Assembly (NCBI RefSeq): GCF_000717915.1
Contig: NZ_JOCX01000010.1
Location: 124,001-188,000, forward strand
DNA from: Streptomyces sp. NRRL S-244
GTDB taxonomy: Bacteria; Actinomycetota; Actinomycetes; Streptomycetales; Streptomycetaceae
DNA: 64,000 nucleotides
Reading direction: 5' to 3'
Made by a program: the position numbers and the translations under genes. The notes under the pieces are model-generated. The model made no database searches. It worked only from the letters and a program-made list of their open reading frames with translations, and was not told the origin of the DNA. Numbering within the stretch: the first letter of the stretch is position 1; the number at the start of each line of letters is the position of its first letter. Below, one piece after another: positions 17,231 to 26,008 of this stretch.

Positions 17231-19792
17231 ATGACCGGTCCACACGACAAGCAGGGCATCCGCAACCACATCAGCGGCGGCGTGTACTTCAGCGCCGTGG
17301 TGCAGGGCGCCAACGTGACCCTTCAGCTCCCGGCCACCATCCCGGCCGCCCTGACCGGCATGCCCGCCCCTTCCCCCGCCTTCACGGGCCGGGAGGCGGA
17401 GGCGGAAGCGCTGCTCACGGCGCTCCGGCCCGGCCCCTCGTCGTCGGCCGCCGCCACCCGCCAGGTGATCGCGGGACTGCCCGGGGTGGGCAAGACCGAG
17501 CTGGCCGTCCAGACGGCCCACCGCGCACTCGACACGGCGGACCTGCTGCCCGGCGGCGTTCTCTTCATCGACCTCTTCGGCTACGACGACAGGCGCCGCG
17601 TCAGCGCCCACCGGGCCCTCGGCTCCCTGCTCCGCGCCCTGGCCGTCCCGACCGAGTACGTCCCGGAGGACGTGGAGGAGCGGGCCGCCCTCTACCGGTC
17701 CGTCCTCGCCGCCTACGCGGCGGACGGGCGGCGGATCCTGGTGGTCCTGGACAACGCGATGGACAGCGCCCAGGTCCGGCCGCTGCTGCCGGGCGACCCC
17801 GGCATCCCCGTACTCATCACCTCCCGGCACACCCTGAGCGACCTCGGGGCCCGCGTGCTCGACCTCTCCGTCCTCGGGCAGCAGGCGGCGGTGGACCTCA
17901 TCGGCCGGAACCTGCGGAGCGTCGTGGGCCCCGCGGACACCCGGGTCGCGGACGAACCGGCGGCGGCCGCCGAGCTGGCGGCACTCTGCGGCCGGCTGCC
18001 CCTCGCGCTCTCCGTCGTCAGCGCCCTGCTGGCCGACATCCCCGCCCGGCCGCTGCACTCGATGGCGACGGCCCTCGGCGACGCCCGGCGCCGACTGGAG
18101 CGGCTCAGCCGCGAAGACCTCGCCGTCCGCGCGGCCTTCGACCTCTCGTACCGGCACCTGGGGCCGGAGCAGGCCCGGCTCTTCCGGCTGCTGACCCTCA
18201 ACCCGGGCCCCGACCTGGCCACCGAGGCCGTGGCCCGGCTGGCCGGTACGGCGCCCGACGACACGGAGGACCTGCTGCTGCCGCTCGCGCGCGGGCACTT
18301 CATCGAGCCCGGGCCCTCGTACGGGCGCTGGCGCATGCACGACCTCATGCGCCTGTACGCCGACGAACTGTGCCGGGCCCAGGACGAGCCGCACGAACGG
18401 GAGGCGGCCGCCGAGCGGTTGTACCGGCACTACCTGGGCAACGCCCATGCCGCCGACACCCACGTGGACGCCGGACTCCCGCCCGACCCCCTCTTCCCCG
18501 ACCGGGACGCGGCCCTGGCCTGGCTGGACGCCGAACGGCACAACCTGCGCGCCGCGGCCCTCGCCGCGCCGGGGCTGGGAAGGCCCGCCGTGCTGGTCCA
18601 CCTGCAGTCGTCCCTGCTCGAATTCCACTCCTTGCGCCGGCACTTCGACGAGTTCGCCGAACTGGCCGGCGCCGCGCTGGCTGCCGTCCGCTCCTCGGAC
18701 GATCCGGTGCTGCGGGCCACCGAGGCGGGCATCCTGAACAACCTGGGCACGGCCCGGCGCGAGCTGCGCCGCTTCGACGACGCGTCCGCCGCGTACCGGG
18801 AGGCCCTGGCCCTGCACGAACGCGACGGGGACCCCTTCGCGGCGGCGGCCACCCTGACCAATCTCGGCCTGACCTACCAGCAGATGAACCGGCCGGAGGA
18901 GGCGGTGGACATGCTCCGGCAGGCCCTGGACCGCTACCCGCCGCAGACCGACCCGCGCGCCCGGGGCATGGCGTACAACAACCTCGGCAAGGCCCTGCAC
19001 GATCTGCGCAGGCTCCCGGAGGCCTCCGAGGCCTTCGCCGAGGACATCGCCATCTGCCGGACGGCCGGCGACCGCAGGGGCGAGGGCATCGCGCTCAACA
19101 ACCTGGGGATGGTGCTGCGGGACATGGGGCAGTACGGCGCCGCCGTCGAGGCCCATGAAGAGGCCCTGGCGGCCGCCGAGGAGACCGGGGACCCGCACAG
19201 CGCGGGTCTCGCCCTGTCGAACAGCGGGCTGGCCCTCGCCATGGACCGCGACGAACGCGGCCCCCGGGAGGCGATCGACCGGCTCACGAGGGCCATGGAC
19301 ATCCTGGAATCGCTGGGCGACGAGCACATGGCGGCTCTGGCACGGAGCCACCTCGGCCTCGTCCTGATCCGGGCCGGCCAACCCTCGGAAGCGGTCGCCC
19401 CGCTCACGTCGGTGGTCGAGACGAGCCGCAGGGCCGGCGATCCGTACACCGCGGCGATGACGCTGACCAACCTGGGCACGGCGCTGGAGCTGAGCGGCCG
19501 GTACGAGGACGCGGTGCGGGCCCAGACGGAGTCCGTAGCCCTCTACCGGCAGCTGGGCGAGCGCCACCACGAGGCGAAGGCGCTGCTCAACCTCGGCCTC
19601 GCCCTGCGGCGCACCGGCGATCCGGCCGCGGCGCAGGACGCGTTCCGTGAGTCCGCCGACGCCTTCCGGGAAACCGGCGACGAGCAGCTCCTCACCCAGG
19701 TCCTGCGGCTCCACGACGAGACCGGGAGAACGCGCACACGGCAGCTGCCCGGGTGGCTCCGGCGATCAGGGCCCCGGACACCGGGCCCCTGA
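17231..19792 (+). CDS. STAND ATPase: NB-ARC domain with TPR repeats
   Basis: An 853-residue cytoplasmic signal-transduction ATPase. A short N-terminal module (NHISGGVYFSAVVQGANVTL, residues 12-31) is of a type I associate with actinobacterial STAND proteins. The NB-ARC ATPase follows, with Walker A GLPGVGKT, Walker B RILVVLDNA, the sensor stretch VLITSRH and the GLPL-like CGRLPLALSVV. A winged-helix part (MHDLMRLYADEL) leads to about nine TPR units from residue 480 on, recognisable by the repeated ILNNLGTAR, MAYNNLGKAL, IALNNLGMVL. It resembles the ATPase-TPR part of AfsR-type regulators but lacks a SARP DNA-binding domain. Likely a switch or scaffold; ligand unknown. Confidence 0.85.
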   Translation: MTGPHDKQGIRNHISGGVYFSAVVQGANVTLQLPATIPAALTGMPAPSPAFTGREAEAEALLTALRPGPSSSAAATRQVIAGLPGVGKTELAVQTAHRALDTADLLPGGVLFIDLFGYDDRRRVSAHRALGSLLRALAVPTEYVPEDVEERAALYRSVLAAYAADGRRILVVLDNAMDSAQVRPLLPGDPGIPVLITSRHTLSDLGARVLDLSVLGQQAAVDLIGRNLRSVVGPADTRVADEPAAAAELAALCGRLPLALSVVSALLADIPARPLHSMATALGDARRRLERLSREDLAVRAAFDLSYRHLGPEQARLFRLLTLNPGPDLATEAVARLAGTAPDDTEDLLLPLARGHFIEPGPSYGRWRMHDLMRLYADELCRAQDEPHEREAAAERLYRHYLGNAHAADTHVDAGLPPDPLFPDRDAALAWLDAERHNLRAAALAAPGLGRPAVLVHLQSSLLEFHSLRRHFDEFAELAGAALAAVRSSDDPVLRATEAGILNNLGTARRELRRFDDASAAYREALALHERDGDPFAAAATLTNLGLTYQQMNRPEEAVDMLRQALDRYPPQTDPRARGMAYNNLGKALHDLRRLPEASEAFAEDIAICRTAGDRRGEGIALNNLGMVLRDMGQYGAAVEAHEEALAAAEETGDPHSAGLALSNSGLALAMDRDERGPREAIDRLTRAMDILESLGDEHMAALARSHLGLVLIRAGQPSEAVAPLTSVVETSRRAGDPYTAAMTLTNLGTALELSGRYEDAVRAQTESVALYRQLGERHHEAKALLNLGLALRRTGDPAAAQDAFRESADAFRETGDEQLLTQVLRLHDETGRTRTRQLPGWLRRSGPRTPGP

Positions 19793-19857
19793 TACGGCAG
19801 ACTGGAGGTTTGGCCGTCCGCGCCCGGGCGGCCACCCCCCGCAGGAAAGGGACGTTT

Positions 19858-21513
19858 GTGAACGGGCCTCTCATCGTCCAGAGCGACAAGACACTGCTTC
19901 TCGAGGTCGACCACGAGCTCGCCGGGGCGGCGCGGCGGGCCATCGCCCCCTTCGCCGAGCTCGAGCGGGCCCCCGAGCACATCCACACGTACCGGATCAC
20001 CCCGCTCGGCCTGTGGAACGCGCGGGCCGCGGGGCACGACGCCGAGCAGGTCGTCGACGCGCTCGTCGAGTTCTCCCGCTACCCCGTCCCGCACGCGCTG
20101 CTCGTCGACGTCGCCGAGACCATGGCGCGCTACGGCCGCCTCACCCTCTCCAAGCACCCCGTGCACGGACTGGTCCTGACCAGCACCGACCGGCCCGTGC
20201 TGGAGGAGATCCTGCGCTCCAAGCGGATCGCCCCGCTCGTCGGCGCCCGGCTCGACCCCGACACGGTGGCCGTGCACCCCTCCGAGCGCGGGCAGATCAA
20301 GCAGACCCTGCTGAAGCTGGGCTGGCCGGCCGAGGACCTCGCCGGGTACGTCGACGGCGAGGCGCACGCCATCGACCTCGTCGAGGACGGCTGGGCGCTG
20401 CGGCCGTACCAGCAGCAGGCCGTCGAGGGCTTCTGGCACGGCGGCTCGGGCGTGGTCGTGCTGCCCTGCGGCGCCGGAAAGACGCTGGTCGGCGCCGGGG
20501 CCATGGCGAAGGCCAAGGCGACGACGCTGATCCTGGTCACGAACACCGTCTCGGCCCGCCAGTGGAAGCACGAGCTGGTCAAGCGGACCTCGCTGACGGA
20601 GGAGGAGATCGGCGAGTACTCCGGCACCCGCAAGGAGATCCGGCCGGTCACCATCGCCACGTACCAGGTCCTGACGACGAAGCGGAAGGGCGTCTACCCG
20701 CACCTGGAGCTGTTCGACTCCCGGGACTGGGGCCTGATCCTCTACGACGAGGTGCACCTGCTGCCGGCACCGGTGTTCAAGTTCACCGCCGACCTCCAGG
20801 CCCGGCGGCGGCTCGGCCTGACCGCGACGCTGGTCCGGGAGGACGGCCGCGAGTCGGACGTGTTCTCGCTGATCGGCCCGAAGCGGTTCGACGCGCCGTG
20901 GAAGGAGATCGAGGCGCAGGGCTACATCGCGCCGGCTGACTGCGTCGAGGTCCGGGTGAACCTGACCGAGAGCGAGCGGCTGGCGTACGCGACCGCCGAG
21001 ACGGAGGAGAAGTACCGCTTCTGCGCGACGACGGCGACGAAGCGGAAGGTCACCGAGGCGCTCGTCGCCAAGCACCGGGGCGAGCAGACGCTGGTCATCG
21101 GGCAGTACATCGACCAGCTCGACGAGCTCGGCGAGCACCTGGACGCGCCCGTCATCAAGGGCGAGACCTCCAACGCGCAGCGGGAGAAGCTCTTCGACGC
21201 CTTCCGCGAGGGCGAGATCAGCGTGCTGGTGGTGTCGAAGGTCGCGAACTTCTCGATCGACCTGCCCGAGGCCACGGTCGCGATCCAGGTGTCCGGTACG
21301 TTCGGCTCCCGCCAGGAGGAGGCCCAGCGGCTGGGCCGCGTGCTGCGCCCGAAGGCGGACGGCCACGAGGCGCGGTTCTACTCGGTCGTCGCGCGCGACA
21401 CGATCGACCAGGACTTCGCGGCCCACCGCCAGCGCTTCCTGGCCGAACAGGGCTACGCCTACCGCATCATGGACGCCGACGAGCTCCTGACGACCGACGG
21501 CCCGGCGGACTGA
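19858..21513 (+). CDS. XPB-type DNA repair helicase
   Basis: A 551-residue superfamily 2 helicase of the bacterial XPB group, 3'-5' DNA translocases thought to act in repair. The N-terminal 190 residues are the XPB damage-recognition-like domain. The RecA1 domain carries motif I PCGAGKT and DEAH-box variant DEVH; an insert around RQEEAQRLGRVLRPKADG is motif VI in RecA2. The GTG at 19858 follows AGGAAAGGG. The 3' end overlaps the convergent GT87-like gene by 47 bases. Confidence 0.92.
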   Translation: MNGPLIVQSDKTLLLEVDHELAGAARRAIAPFAELERAPEHIHTYRITPLGLWNARAAGHDAEQVVDALVEFSRYPVPHALLVDVAETMARYGRLTLSKHPVHGLVLTSTDRPVLEEILRSKRIAPLVGARLDPDTVAVHPSERGQIKQTLLKLGWPAEDLAGYVDGEAHAIDLVEDGWALRPYQQQAVEGFWHGGSGVVVLPCGAGKTLVGAGAMAKAKATTLILVTNTVSARQWKHELVKRTSLTEEEIGEYSGTRKEIRPVTIATYQVLTTKRKGVYPHLELFDSRDWGLILYDEVHLLPAPVFKFTADLQARRRLGLTATLVREDGRESDVFSLIGPKRFDAPWKEIEAQGYIAPADCVEVRVNLTESERLAYATAETEEKYRFCATTATKRKVTEALVAKHRGEQTLVIGQYIDQLDELGEHLDAPVIKGETSNAQREKLFDAFREGEISVLVVSKVANFSIDLPEATVAIQVSGTFGSRQEEAQRLGRVLRPKADGHEARFYSVVARDTIDQDFAAHRQRFLAEQGYAYRIMDADELLTTDGPAD

Positions 21514-22351
21514 CCCCCCGGTCGACGACGCGGACGTCCTGCTGCCCGAGGGGTGATCTGCGGACCGGGACCTGGACCGGGATCAGGACGAGGTCCGGGG
21601 GTGGCTTCGGGCGGCGGCGGGCCGCCGTCCGGGCCAGGAGGGCGAGCAGCGGGACGGACCAGACCCACAGGAGCGGCCAGTCCGGCAGCAGGGCCCGGCC
21701 GGAGGTGGGCAGGTGCCGGGCCCAGAATTCGGCGGAGGCCTGCGGGAGGACCAGCAGCCCGAGCAGGGCGGTACCGGCGAGGGCGCCCAGTGCCGTCAGC
21801 CCGGCCCGGATCCGGCCGGTCAGCAGCAGGTACGGGATGAGCAGCGCCGGGGTCAGGGTGATCCCGGCGGCGGTGCCCAGGGCGAAGCCCTTGCCGAGGG
21901 CGGCGCGGGGCCGGCGCAGGTCCCACAGGACCAGGCAGGCCAGCGCCAGGTTGATCTGCCCGGCGAGCAGGCTCTGGACCAGCGGCTCCAGCCAGAGCCC
22001 GGCGATGGTGGCGGCCAGGACGGGCCCGGGCCGGGCCCGCAGTCCCGCGAGGCGGCAGGACATCAGGATCAGCAGGGCGAGCAGGCCGGCGTTGCCGAGC
22101 GCGAAGACGGCCTTCAGGACGCCGGCGGGCAGCCAGGCGGCCGGGGTGAACAGGATCGCCGCGAAGGGCGGGTACGCGGCGGGAGGCCGCCACTCGGCGG
22201 CGCCGAACCCGGCGCTGAATCCGGCGGCGAGCCCGTCGGCGACCGGGATCCGCACCACGATGCAGAGGACGCCGAGCACGAGGAGCGAGCCCGTGACCAG
22301 CACGCCGACCAGCGGCGACGGCGGGGGGCTGGGATGGAGGCTCCGGGTCAC
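21467..22351 (-). CDS. GT87-like polyprenol-phosphate mannosyltransferase, shortened
   Basis: A 294-residue polytopic membrane protein resembling the GT87 family, which transfers mannose from polyprenol phosphate to cell-envelope glycans. Family features seen are PPAAYPPFAAILFTPAAWLP and the LAGQINLALACLVLWDL region. The usual family length is around 400 residues or more: after FWARHLPTSG the sequence jumps to PDWPLLWVWSVPLLALLA, which looks like the normally distant C-terminal WxxHWVWxxP region. About 100 residues therefore seem missing in the middle. The C-terminus overlaps xpb. It may be a decaying gene; activity is doubtful. Confidence 0.65.
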   Translation of the reverse strand: MTRSLHPSPPPSPLVGVLVTGSLLVLGVLCIVVRIPVADGLAAGFSAGFGAAEWRPPAAYPPFAAILFTPAAWLPAGVLKAVFALGNAGLLALLILMSCRLAGLRARPGPVLAATIAGLWLEPLVQSLLAGQINLALACLVLWDLRRPRAALGKGFALGTAAGITLTPALLIPYLLLTGRIRAGLTALGALAGTALLGLLVLPQASAEFWARHLPTSGRALLPDWPLLWVWSVPLLALLARTAARRRPKPPPDLVLIPVQVPVRRSPLGQQDVRVVDRGVSPPGRRSSGARRRP

Positions 22352-22419
22352 GCGCGTGACCCTAGTGGATCACCGCGGCCGCCCCGCCGCTATCCGGCCA
22401 GGCGGAGCGGAGCCGCGGG

Positions 22420-22605
22420 TCAGCGGCGTATGACGCCTGCGTCCTCGGCGTACTCGCCCAGGACGACCACGCTGACGGCCGCAGCCGCGAAGACCTTCGC
22501 GGCGCGCAGGGCATTGCCCACCAGGTGGCGGGGAGGGGAGTCGGAAGTGGCGGTGGCGCCGCTAGGGCGGCCGCCCCGGATCGGGGTGAAGGTTGCGGTG
22601 CTCAT
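22420..22605 (-). CDS. Small conserved protein, 61 residues
   Basis: A 61-residue protein of unknown function with a Ser/Thr/Pro-rich N-terminus and a C-terminal hydrophobic helix (FAAAAVSVVVLGEYAEDAGV), so possibly membrane-associated. ATG at 22605 is preferred; an upstream in-frame ATG at 22662 would add 19 residues without the protein-like pattern. It stands alone between the GT87-like gene and the helicase-like gene. Confidence 0.6.
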   Translation of the reverse strand: MSTATFTPIRGGRPSGATATSDSPPRHLVGNALRAAKVFAAAAVSVVVLGEYAEDAGVIRR

Positions 22606-22918
22606 GTATCCATGGTGCGTTTTCTTCCCGGATATCACATCGGTCTGCAGGTGGAACCGCATGCTCTCCCGCCTACTCCTCCCGGCCCATGCCGTCCCCT
22701 AGTGGGTCTGTCCGAGGTCTGACACTCCCCGGTATGACACCCGTACGGGCCTACCCCTCCAGAGGGACCTCCGCCCGGTAAATCCGTTCGCGCCGCGACC
22801 ACCCACTGACTACAATCTCCGCTCTTGCCGCCTCCCGCCGCCGTTTCGGGGAGAGCCGCCCGCCGGACGGAAACCGGCGGGCATCGTTCCGTACCGATCA
22901 GCAGCTGGAGGCATTTCC
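22606..22918. other. Intergenic region upstream of the HelR-like gene
   Basis: 313 bases without a gene. It holds a 10-base palindrome cccgtacggg (22740-22749), an AT-richer promoter-like stretch at 22775-22825, and a leader hairpin at 22858-22882. Confidence 0.5.
22858..22882 (+). promoter_or_regulatory. Leader hairpin upstream of the HelR-like gene
   Basis: Perfect 9-base arms gcccgccgg / ccggcgggc separated by seven bases, ending 36 bases before the GTG start. It could be an attenuator or a regulator site. No second competing structure was identified. Confidence 0.5.
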
Positions 22919-25072
22919 GTGTCCGCGCACGCCCCCGAAGCCGACTCCGAGACCGACCCAGAGACCGGCACCCACCCCCTCGCCCGCGAGCAGGCCCACC
23001 TCACCGCCTCCCGCGCCGCGCTCCGCGCCATGCGCGCGGACGTCGAGGCCCTCGACATCCGTGACGTCACCGCGAACTGGGTCAACGCGATCGTCCTCCA
23101 GGCCCAGATCGACGACCGGATCAAGGCCCTCGCCGACCTCGCGCACACCCCGCTCTTCTTCGGCCGCCTCAACTACCTGCACGCCCCCGGCGCGGACCTC
23201 GCCGAAGGCGCGGAAGGCGAGCAGTTCTACATCGGCCGCCGCCACGTCCACGACGCCGACGGCGACCCCATGGTGATCGACTGGCGCGCGCCCGTCTCCC
23301 AGCCCTTCTACCGGGCCTCCAAGAACGACCCGCAGGACATCGCGCTGCGCCGCCGCTTCGGCTACACCGGCGGCGAGCTCACCGCGTACGAGGACGAGCA
23401 CCTCTCCGGCCCCACGGCTGTGACGCTGTCCGGCTCCGCCGGGGGGACCGCCGTCAGCAAGCTGCTCCAGCAGGAGATCGAGCGCCCGCGCGTCGGCCCC
23501 ATGCGCGACATCGTCGCGACGATCCAGCCCGAGCAGGACGAGATCGTCCGCTCCGGCCTGTCCGGTTCCGTCTGCGTGCAGGGCGGCCCCGGCACCGGGA
23601 AGACGGCCGTCGGCCTGCACCGCGTCGCGTACCTGCTGTACGCCCACCGCGAGCGGCTCGCCCGCACCGGCACGCTCGTCATCGGGCCGAACCGTTCCTT
23701 CCTGCACTACATCGAGCAGGTCCTCCCGGCCCTCGGCGAGCTGGAGGTCAAGCAGGCCACGGTCGAGGACCTCGTCTCCCGCGACGGCCTGGAGATCCGC
23801 GGCGCCGACGCCGCCGCGACCGCCGTCGTCAAGGGCGACGCCCGCATGGCGGAGGTGCTGCGCCGCGCGGTCCGCTCGCACGTCACCCCGCCCGCCGAGC
23901 CTCTGATGGTGGTGCGCGGTTCGCGCCGGTGGCGGGTGCCGGCGTACGAGCTGGAGGAGATCGTGGCGGAACTCCTCGACCGCGACATCCGATACGGCGC
24001 CGCCCGCGACGCGCTGCCGCAGCGGATCGCGCACACCGTTCTCGTACGGATGGAGCAGGCGGGCGAGGCGCCGGACGACCGCGTCCAGGACTCGGTGGCC
24101 CGCAACGCCGCCGTGAAGGCGGCGGTCAAGGCGATGTGGCCGGCCGTCGACCCGGCGAAGCTGGTGCTGCGCCTGCTGTCCGACCCGGAGTTCCTGGCGG
24201 AGCACGCGCAGGGGGTGCTCTCGGACGACGAGCAGGCGCTGCTGCTGTGGGCGAAGCCCTTCCGCAGCGTGAAGTCGGCGAAGTGGTCGGCGGCCGACCT
24301 GGTCCTGATCGACGAGGCTGCCGACCTCGTGGAGCGCACGCACTCGCTGGGCCACGTCGTCCTCGACGAGGCGCAGGACCTGTCGCCGATGCAGTACCGG
24401 GCGGTCGGGCGGCGCTGTACGACCGGCTCGGCGACGGTCCTGGGCGACCTCGCGCAGGGCACGACCCCGTGGGCCACGCGCAGCTGGGACGAGGCGCTGA
24501 CGCACCTGGGCAAGCCGGAGGCGGCGGTGGAGGAGCTGACGGCGGGCTTCCGCGTACCGCGCGAGGTGATCGCGTACGCCTCGCGGCTGCTGCCGTCGAT
24601 CTCGCCGGGGCTGGCCCCGGTCTCCTCGGTGCGTGAGACGCCGGGCTCGCTGGTCGTCGCTCCGGCGGCGAGCCCGTCGGACCCGGCGGACCCCTCGGAC
24701 CTGGCGGACCCGGCGGACCTCACCGGCTCGGTGATCGACGCCTGCCGCGCCTCGCTCGGCCACGAGGGCTCGATCGGCCTGATCGCGGCGGACGCCCGGA
24801 TCCCGGAGCTGGCGAAGGCGCTGGAGGCGGCCGGGATGGCGTACCTCTCGCCCGGCGAGGAGACGACGGCGCAGTCGCGCCTCACCCTCGTTCCGGCGTC
24901 GCTGGCGAAGGGCCTGGAGTACGACTACGTGGTCCTGGACGAGCCCGCCGCGATCGTGGCGGGCGAGCCGGACGAGCGGACGGGCCTGCGCCGCCTGTAC
25001 GTCTGCCTCACCCGGGCCGTCTCCGGCCTGACGCTGCTCCACGCGGATCCGCTGCCGGCGGCACTGGCGTAG
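22919..25072 (+). CDS. helR: HelR/HelD-type RNA polymerase motor ATPase
   Basis: A 717-residue superfamily 1 helicase-like protein that releases stalled or drug-bound RNA polymerase; HelR homologs protect it from rifamycins. The N-terminal coiled coil (residues 20-75) would enter the polymerase secondary channel. The SF1 core has Walker A GGPGTGKTAVGLHR, the motif II region HVVLDEAQDLSPMQYRAVGR, and motif VI RRLYVCLTRAVSGL. Between them is the family-specific insert (residues 270-450). GTG at 22919 follows CTGGAGG. Length and domain order fit HelR better than short UvrD proteins; distinguishing HelR from other actinobacterial HelD proteins needs a tree. Confidence 0.8.
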   Translation: MSAHAPEADSETDPETGTHPLAREQAHLTASRAALRAMRADVEALDIRDVTANWVNAIVLQAQIDDRIKALADLAHTPLFFGRLNYLHAPGADLAEGAEGEQFYIGRRHVHDADGDPMVIDWRAPVSQPFYRASKNDPQDIALRRRFGYTGGELTAYEDEHLSGPTAVTLSGSAGGTAVSKLLQQEIERPRVGPMRDIVATIQPEQDEIVRSGLSGSVCVQGGPGTGKTAVGLHRVAYLLYAHRERLARTGTLVIGPNRSFLHYIEQVLPALGELEVKQATVEDLVSRDGLEIRGADAAATAVVKGDARMAEVLRRAVRSHVTPPAEPLMVVRGSRRWRVPAYELEEIVAELLDRDIRYGAARDALPQRIAHTVLVRMEQAGEAPDDRVQDSVARNAAVKAAVKAMWPAVDPAKLVLRLLSDPEFLAEHAQGVLSDDEQALLLWAKPFRSVKSAKWSAADLVLIDEAADLVERTHSLGHVVLDEAQDLSPMQYRAVGRRCTTGSATVLGDLAQGTTPWATRSWDEALTHLGKPEAAVEELTAGFRVPREVIAYASRLLPSISPGLAPVSSVRETPGSLVVAPAASPSDPADPSDLADPADLTGSVIDACRASLGHEGSIGLIAADARIPELAKALEAAGMAYLSPGEETTAQSRLTLVPASLAKGLEYDYVVLDEPAAIVAGEPDERTGLRRLYVCLTRAVSGLTLLHADPLPAALA

Positions 25073-25113
25073 CGGGGGCGGGCCGGGGCCCGGGGGCTGC
25101 GCACCCCGGCCCC

Positions 25114-25160
25114 CGCGCCCCGAACGCCGGCGGGGCGAACCCGTCGGCGTTCGGGGCGCG
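25114..25160. terminator. Bidirectional hairpin between helR and cutC
   Basis: Perfect 16-base arms (cgcgccccgaacgccg and its complement) around a 15-base loop, between convergent genes. Confidence 0.85.
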
Positions 25161-25162
25161 AG

Positions 25163-25199
25163 CCGTCAGGACAGGGCGGCCGACCCGTCAGGACAGGGC
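25163..25199. repeat. Direct repeat copying the cutC stop-codon region
   Basis: The 15-mer ccgtcaggacagggc occurs at 25185-25199, where it contains the cutC stop codon, and again at 25163-25177 just downstream of the gene, offset by 22 bases. Confidence 0.9.
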
Positions 25200-25892
25200 C
25201 GCGCGCCAGTCGGCCACCGCCGCCGCGGAGACCGGGGCCGACCAGCCGTCGGGGCGGGCCGCGCCGCCGATGTGGAAGGCGTCGATCCCCGCCGCGCGCA
25301 GCTCCGGCAGGTGGGACAGCGCCAGCCCGCCGCCCACCAGGATCTGCGCGGTGTACCCCGGCTCGCCCCGCCGCGCCGCCTCGGCCAGCAGCACCGGCAG
25401 CCCGGCGTCCACCCCGGCCGCCGACCCCGCCGTCAGGTACGTGTCCGGCCCGGCGGACTCCGGCAGTTCCGCGAGCGCCTTGCGCAGCTGGTCCCGGTCC
25501 GCGGCCCGGTCGATGGCCCGGTGGAAGGTCCACTTGCAGCCGCCCAGCTCCGCGACGACCGCCTCGATCGCGGCCAGGTCCGGGCTGCCGTCCGGGGTCA
25601 GGAACCCGAGGACGAACTCGTCCGCCCCCTCCGCCCGCAGCGCCCGCGCCCGCGCGGCCAGCAGTTCCACGTCCGCGGCCGAGCCCGCCGCGAATCCGTC
25701 GGTGGTTCGGAGCATCACGCGCAGCGGGACGTCGACCGCCGCCCTGATCGCCGCGAAGGTCTCGCGCGGCGGGGTGAGCCCGTCGGCGGCCATGTCGGTG
25801 ACCAGTTCGAGGCGGTCCGCCCCACCGGCCTGGGCCGCGACCGCGTCCTCCGCGTCGAGGGCGATCACCTCCAGGACTGCACGGTTGCTCAT
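25188..25892 (-). CDS. cutC: CutC family protein
   Basis: A 234-residue TIM-barrel protein of the CutC family, historically linked to copper tolerance although the biochemical role is unsettled. Seen: EVIALDAEDAVAAQAGGADR at the N-terminus, the RLELVTDMAADGLTPP block, FVLGFLTPDGSPD, and TFHRAIDRAAD. The ATG at 25892 gives the usual family start; the longer open frame upstream has no similarity. Upstream at 25930-25945 is a GntR/DasR-type palindrome, so control by amino-sugar status is possible. Confidence 0.85.
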   Translation of the reverse strand: MSNRAVLEVIALDAEDAVAAQAGGADRLELVTDMAADGLTPPRETFAAIRAAVDVPLRVMLRTTDGFAAGSAADVELLAARARALRAEGADEFVLGFLTPDGSPDLAAIEAVVAELGGCKWTFHRAIDRAADRDQLRKALAELPESAGPDTYLTAGSAAGVDAGLPVLLAEAARRGEPGYTAQILVGGGLALSHLPELRAAGIDAFHIGGAARPDGWSAPVSAAAVADWRAALS

Positions 25893-25929
25893 TGGGCCCC
25901 ACTCCTCCGGAAAGCTGCTGGTATGGAAA

Positions 25930-25945
25930 ATAGGTCTAGTCCAAT
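25930..25945 (-). promoter_or_regulatory. dre-like (DasR/GntR-type) palindrome upstream of cutC
   Basis: ATAGGTCTAGTCCAAT agrees with the DasR element ACTGGTCTAGACCACT at 12 of 16 positions and is centred about 45 bases before the cutC start. Other GntR-family regulators recognise similar GGTCTAGxCC cores. Confidence 0.5.
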
Positions 25946-26008
25946 ATCCAGAGTACGGGCCTCCCCCACCCTCCACCAGCACAATCACGCCACACGCACA
26001 ATGTGCGC

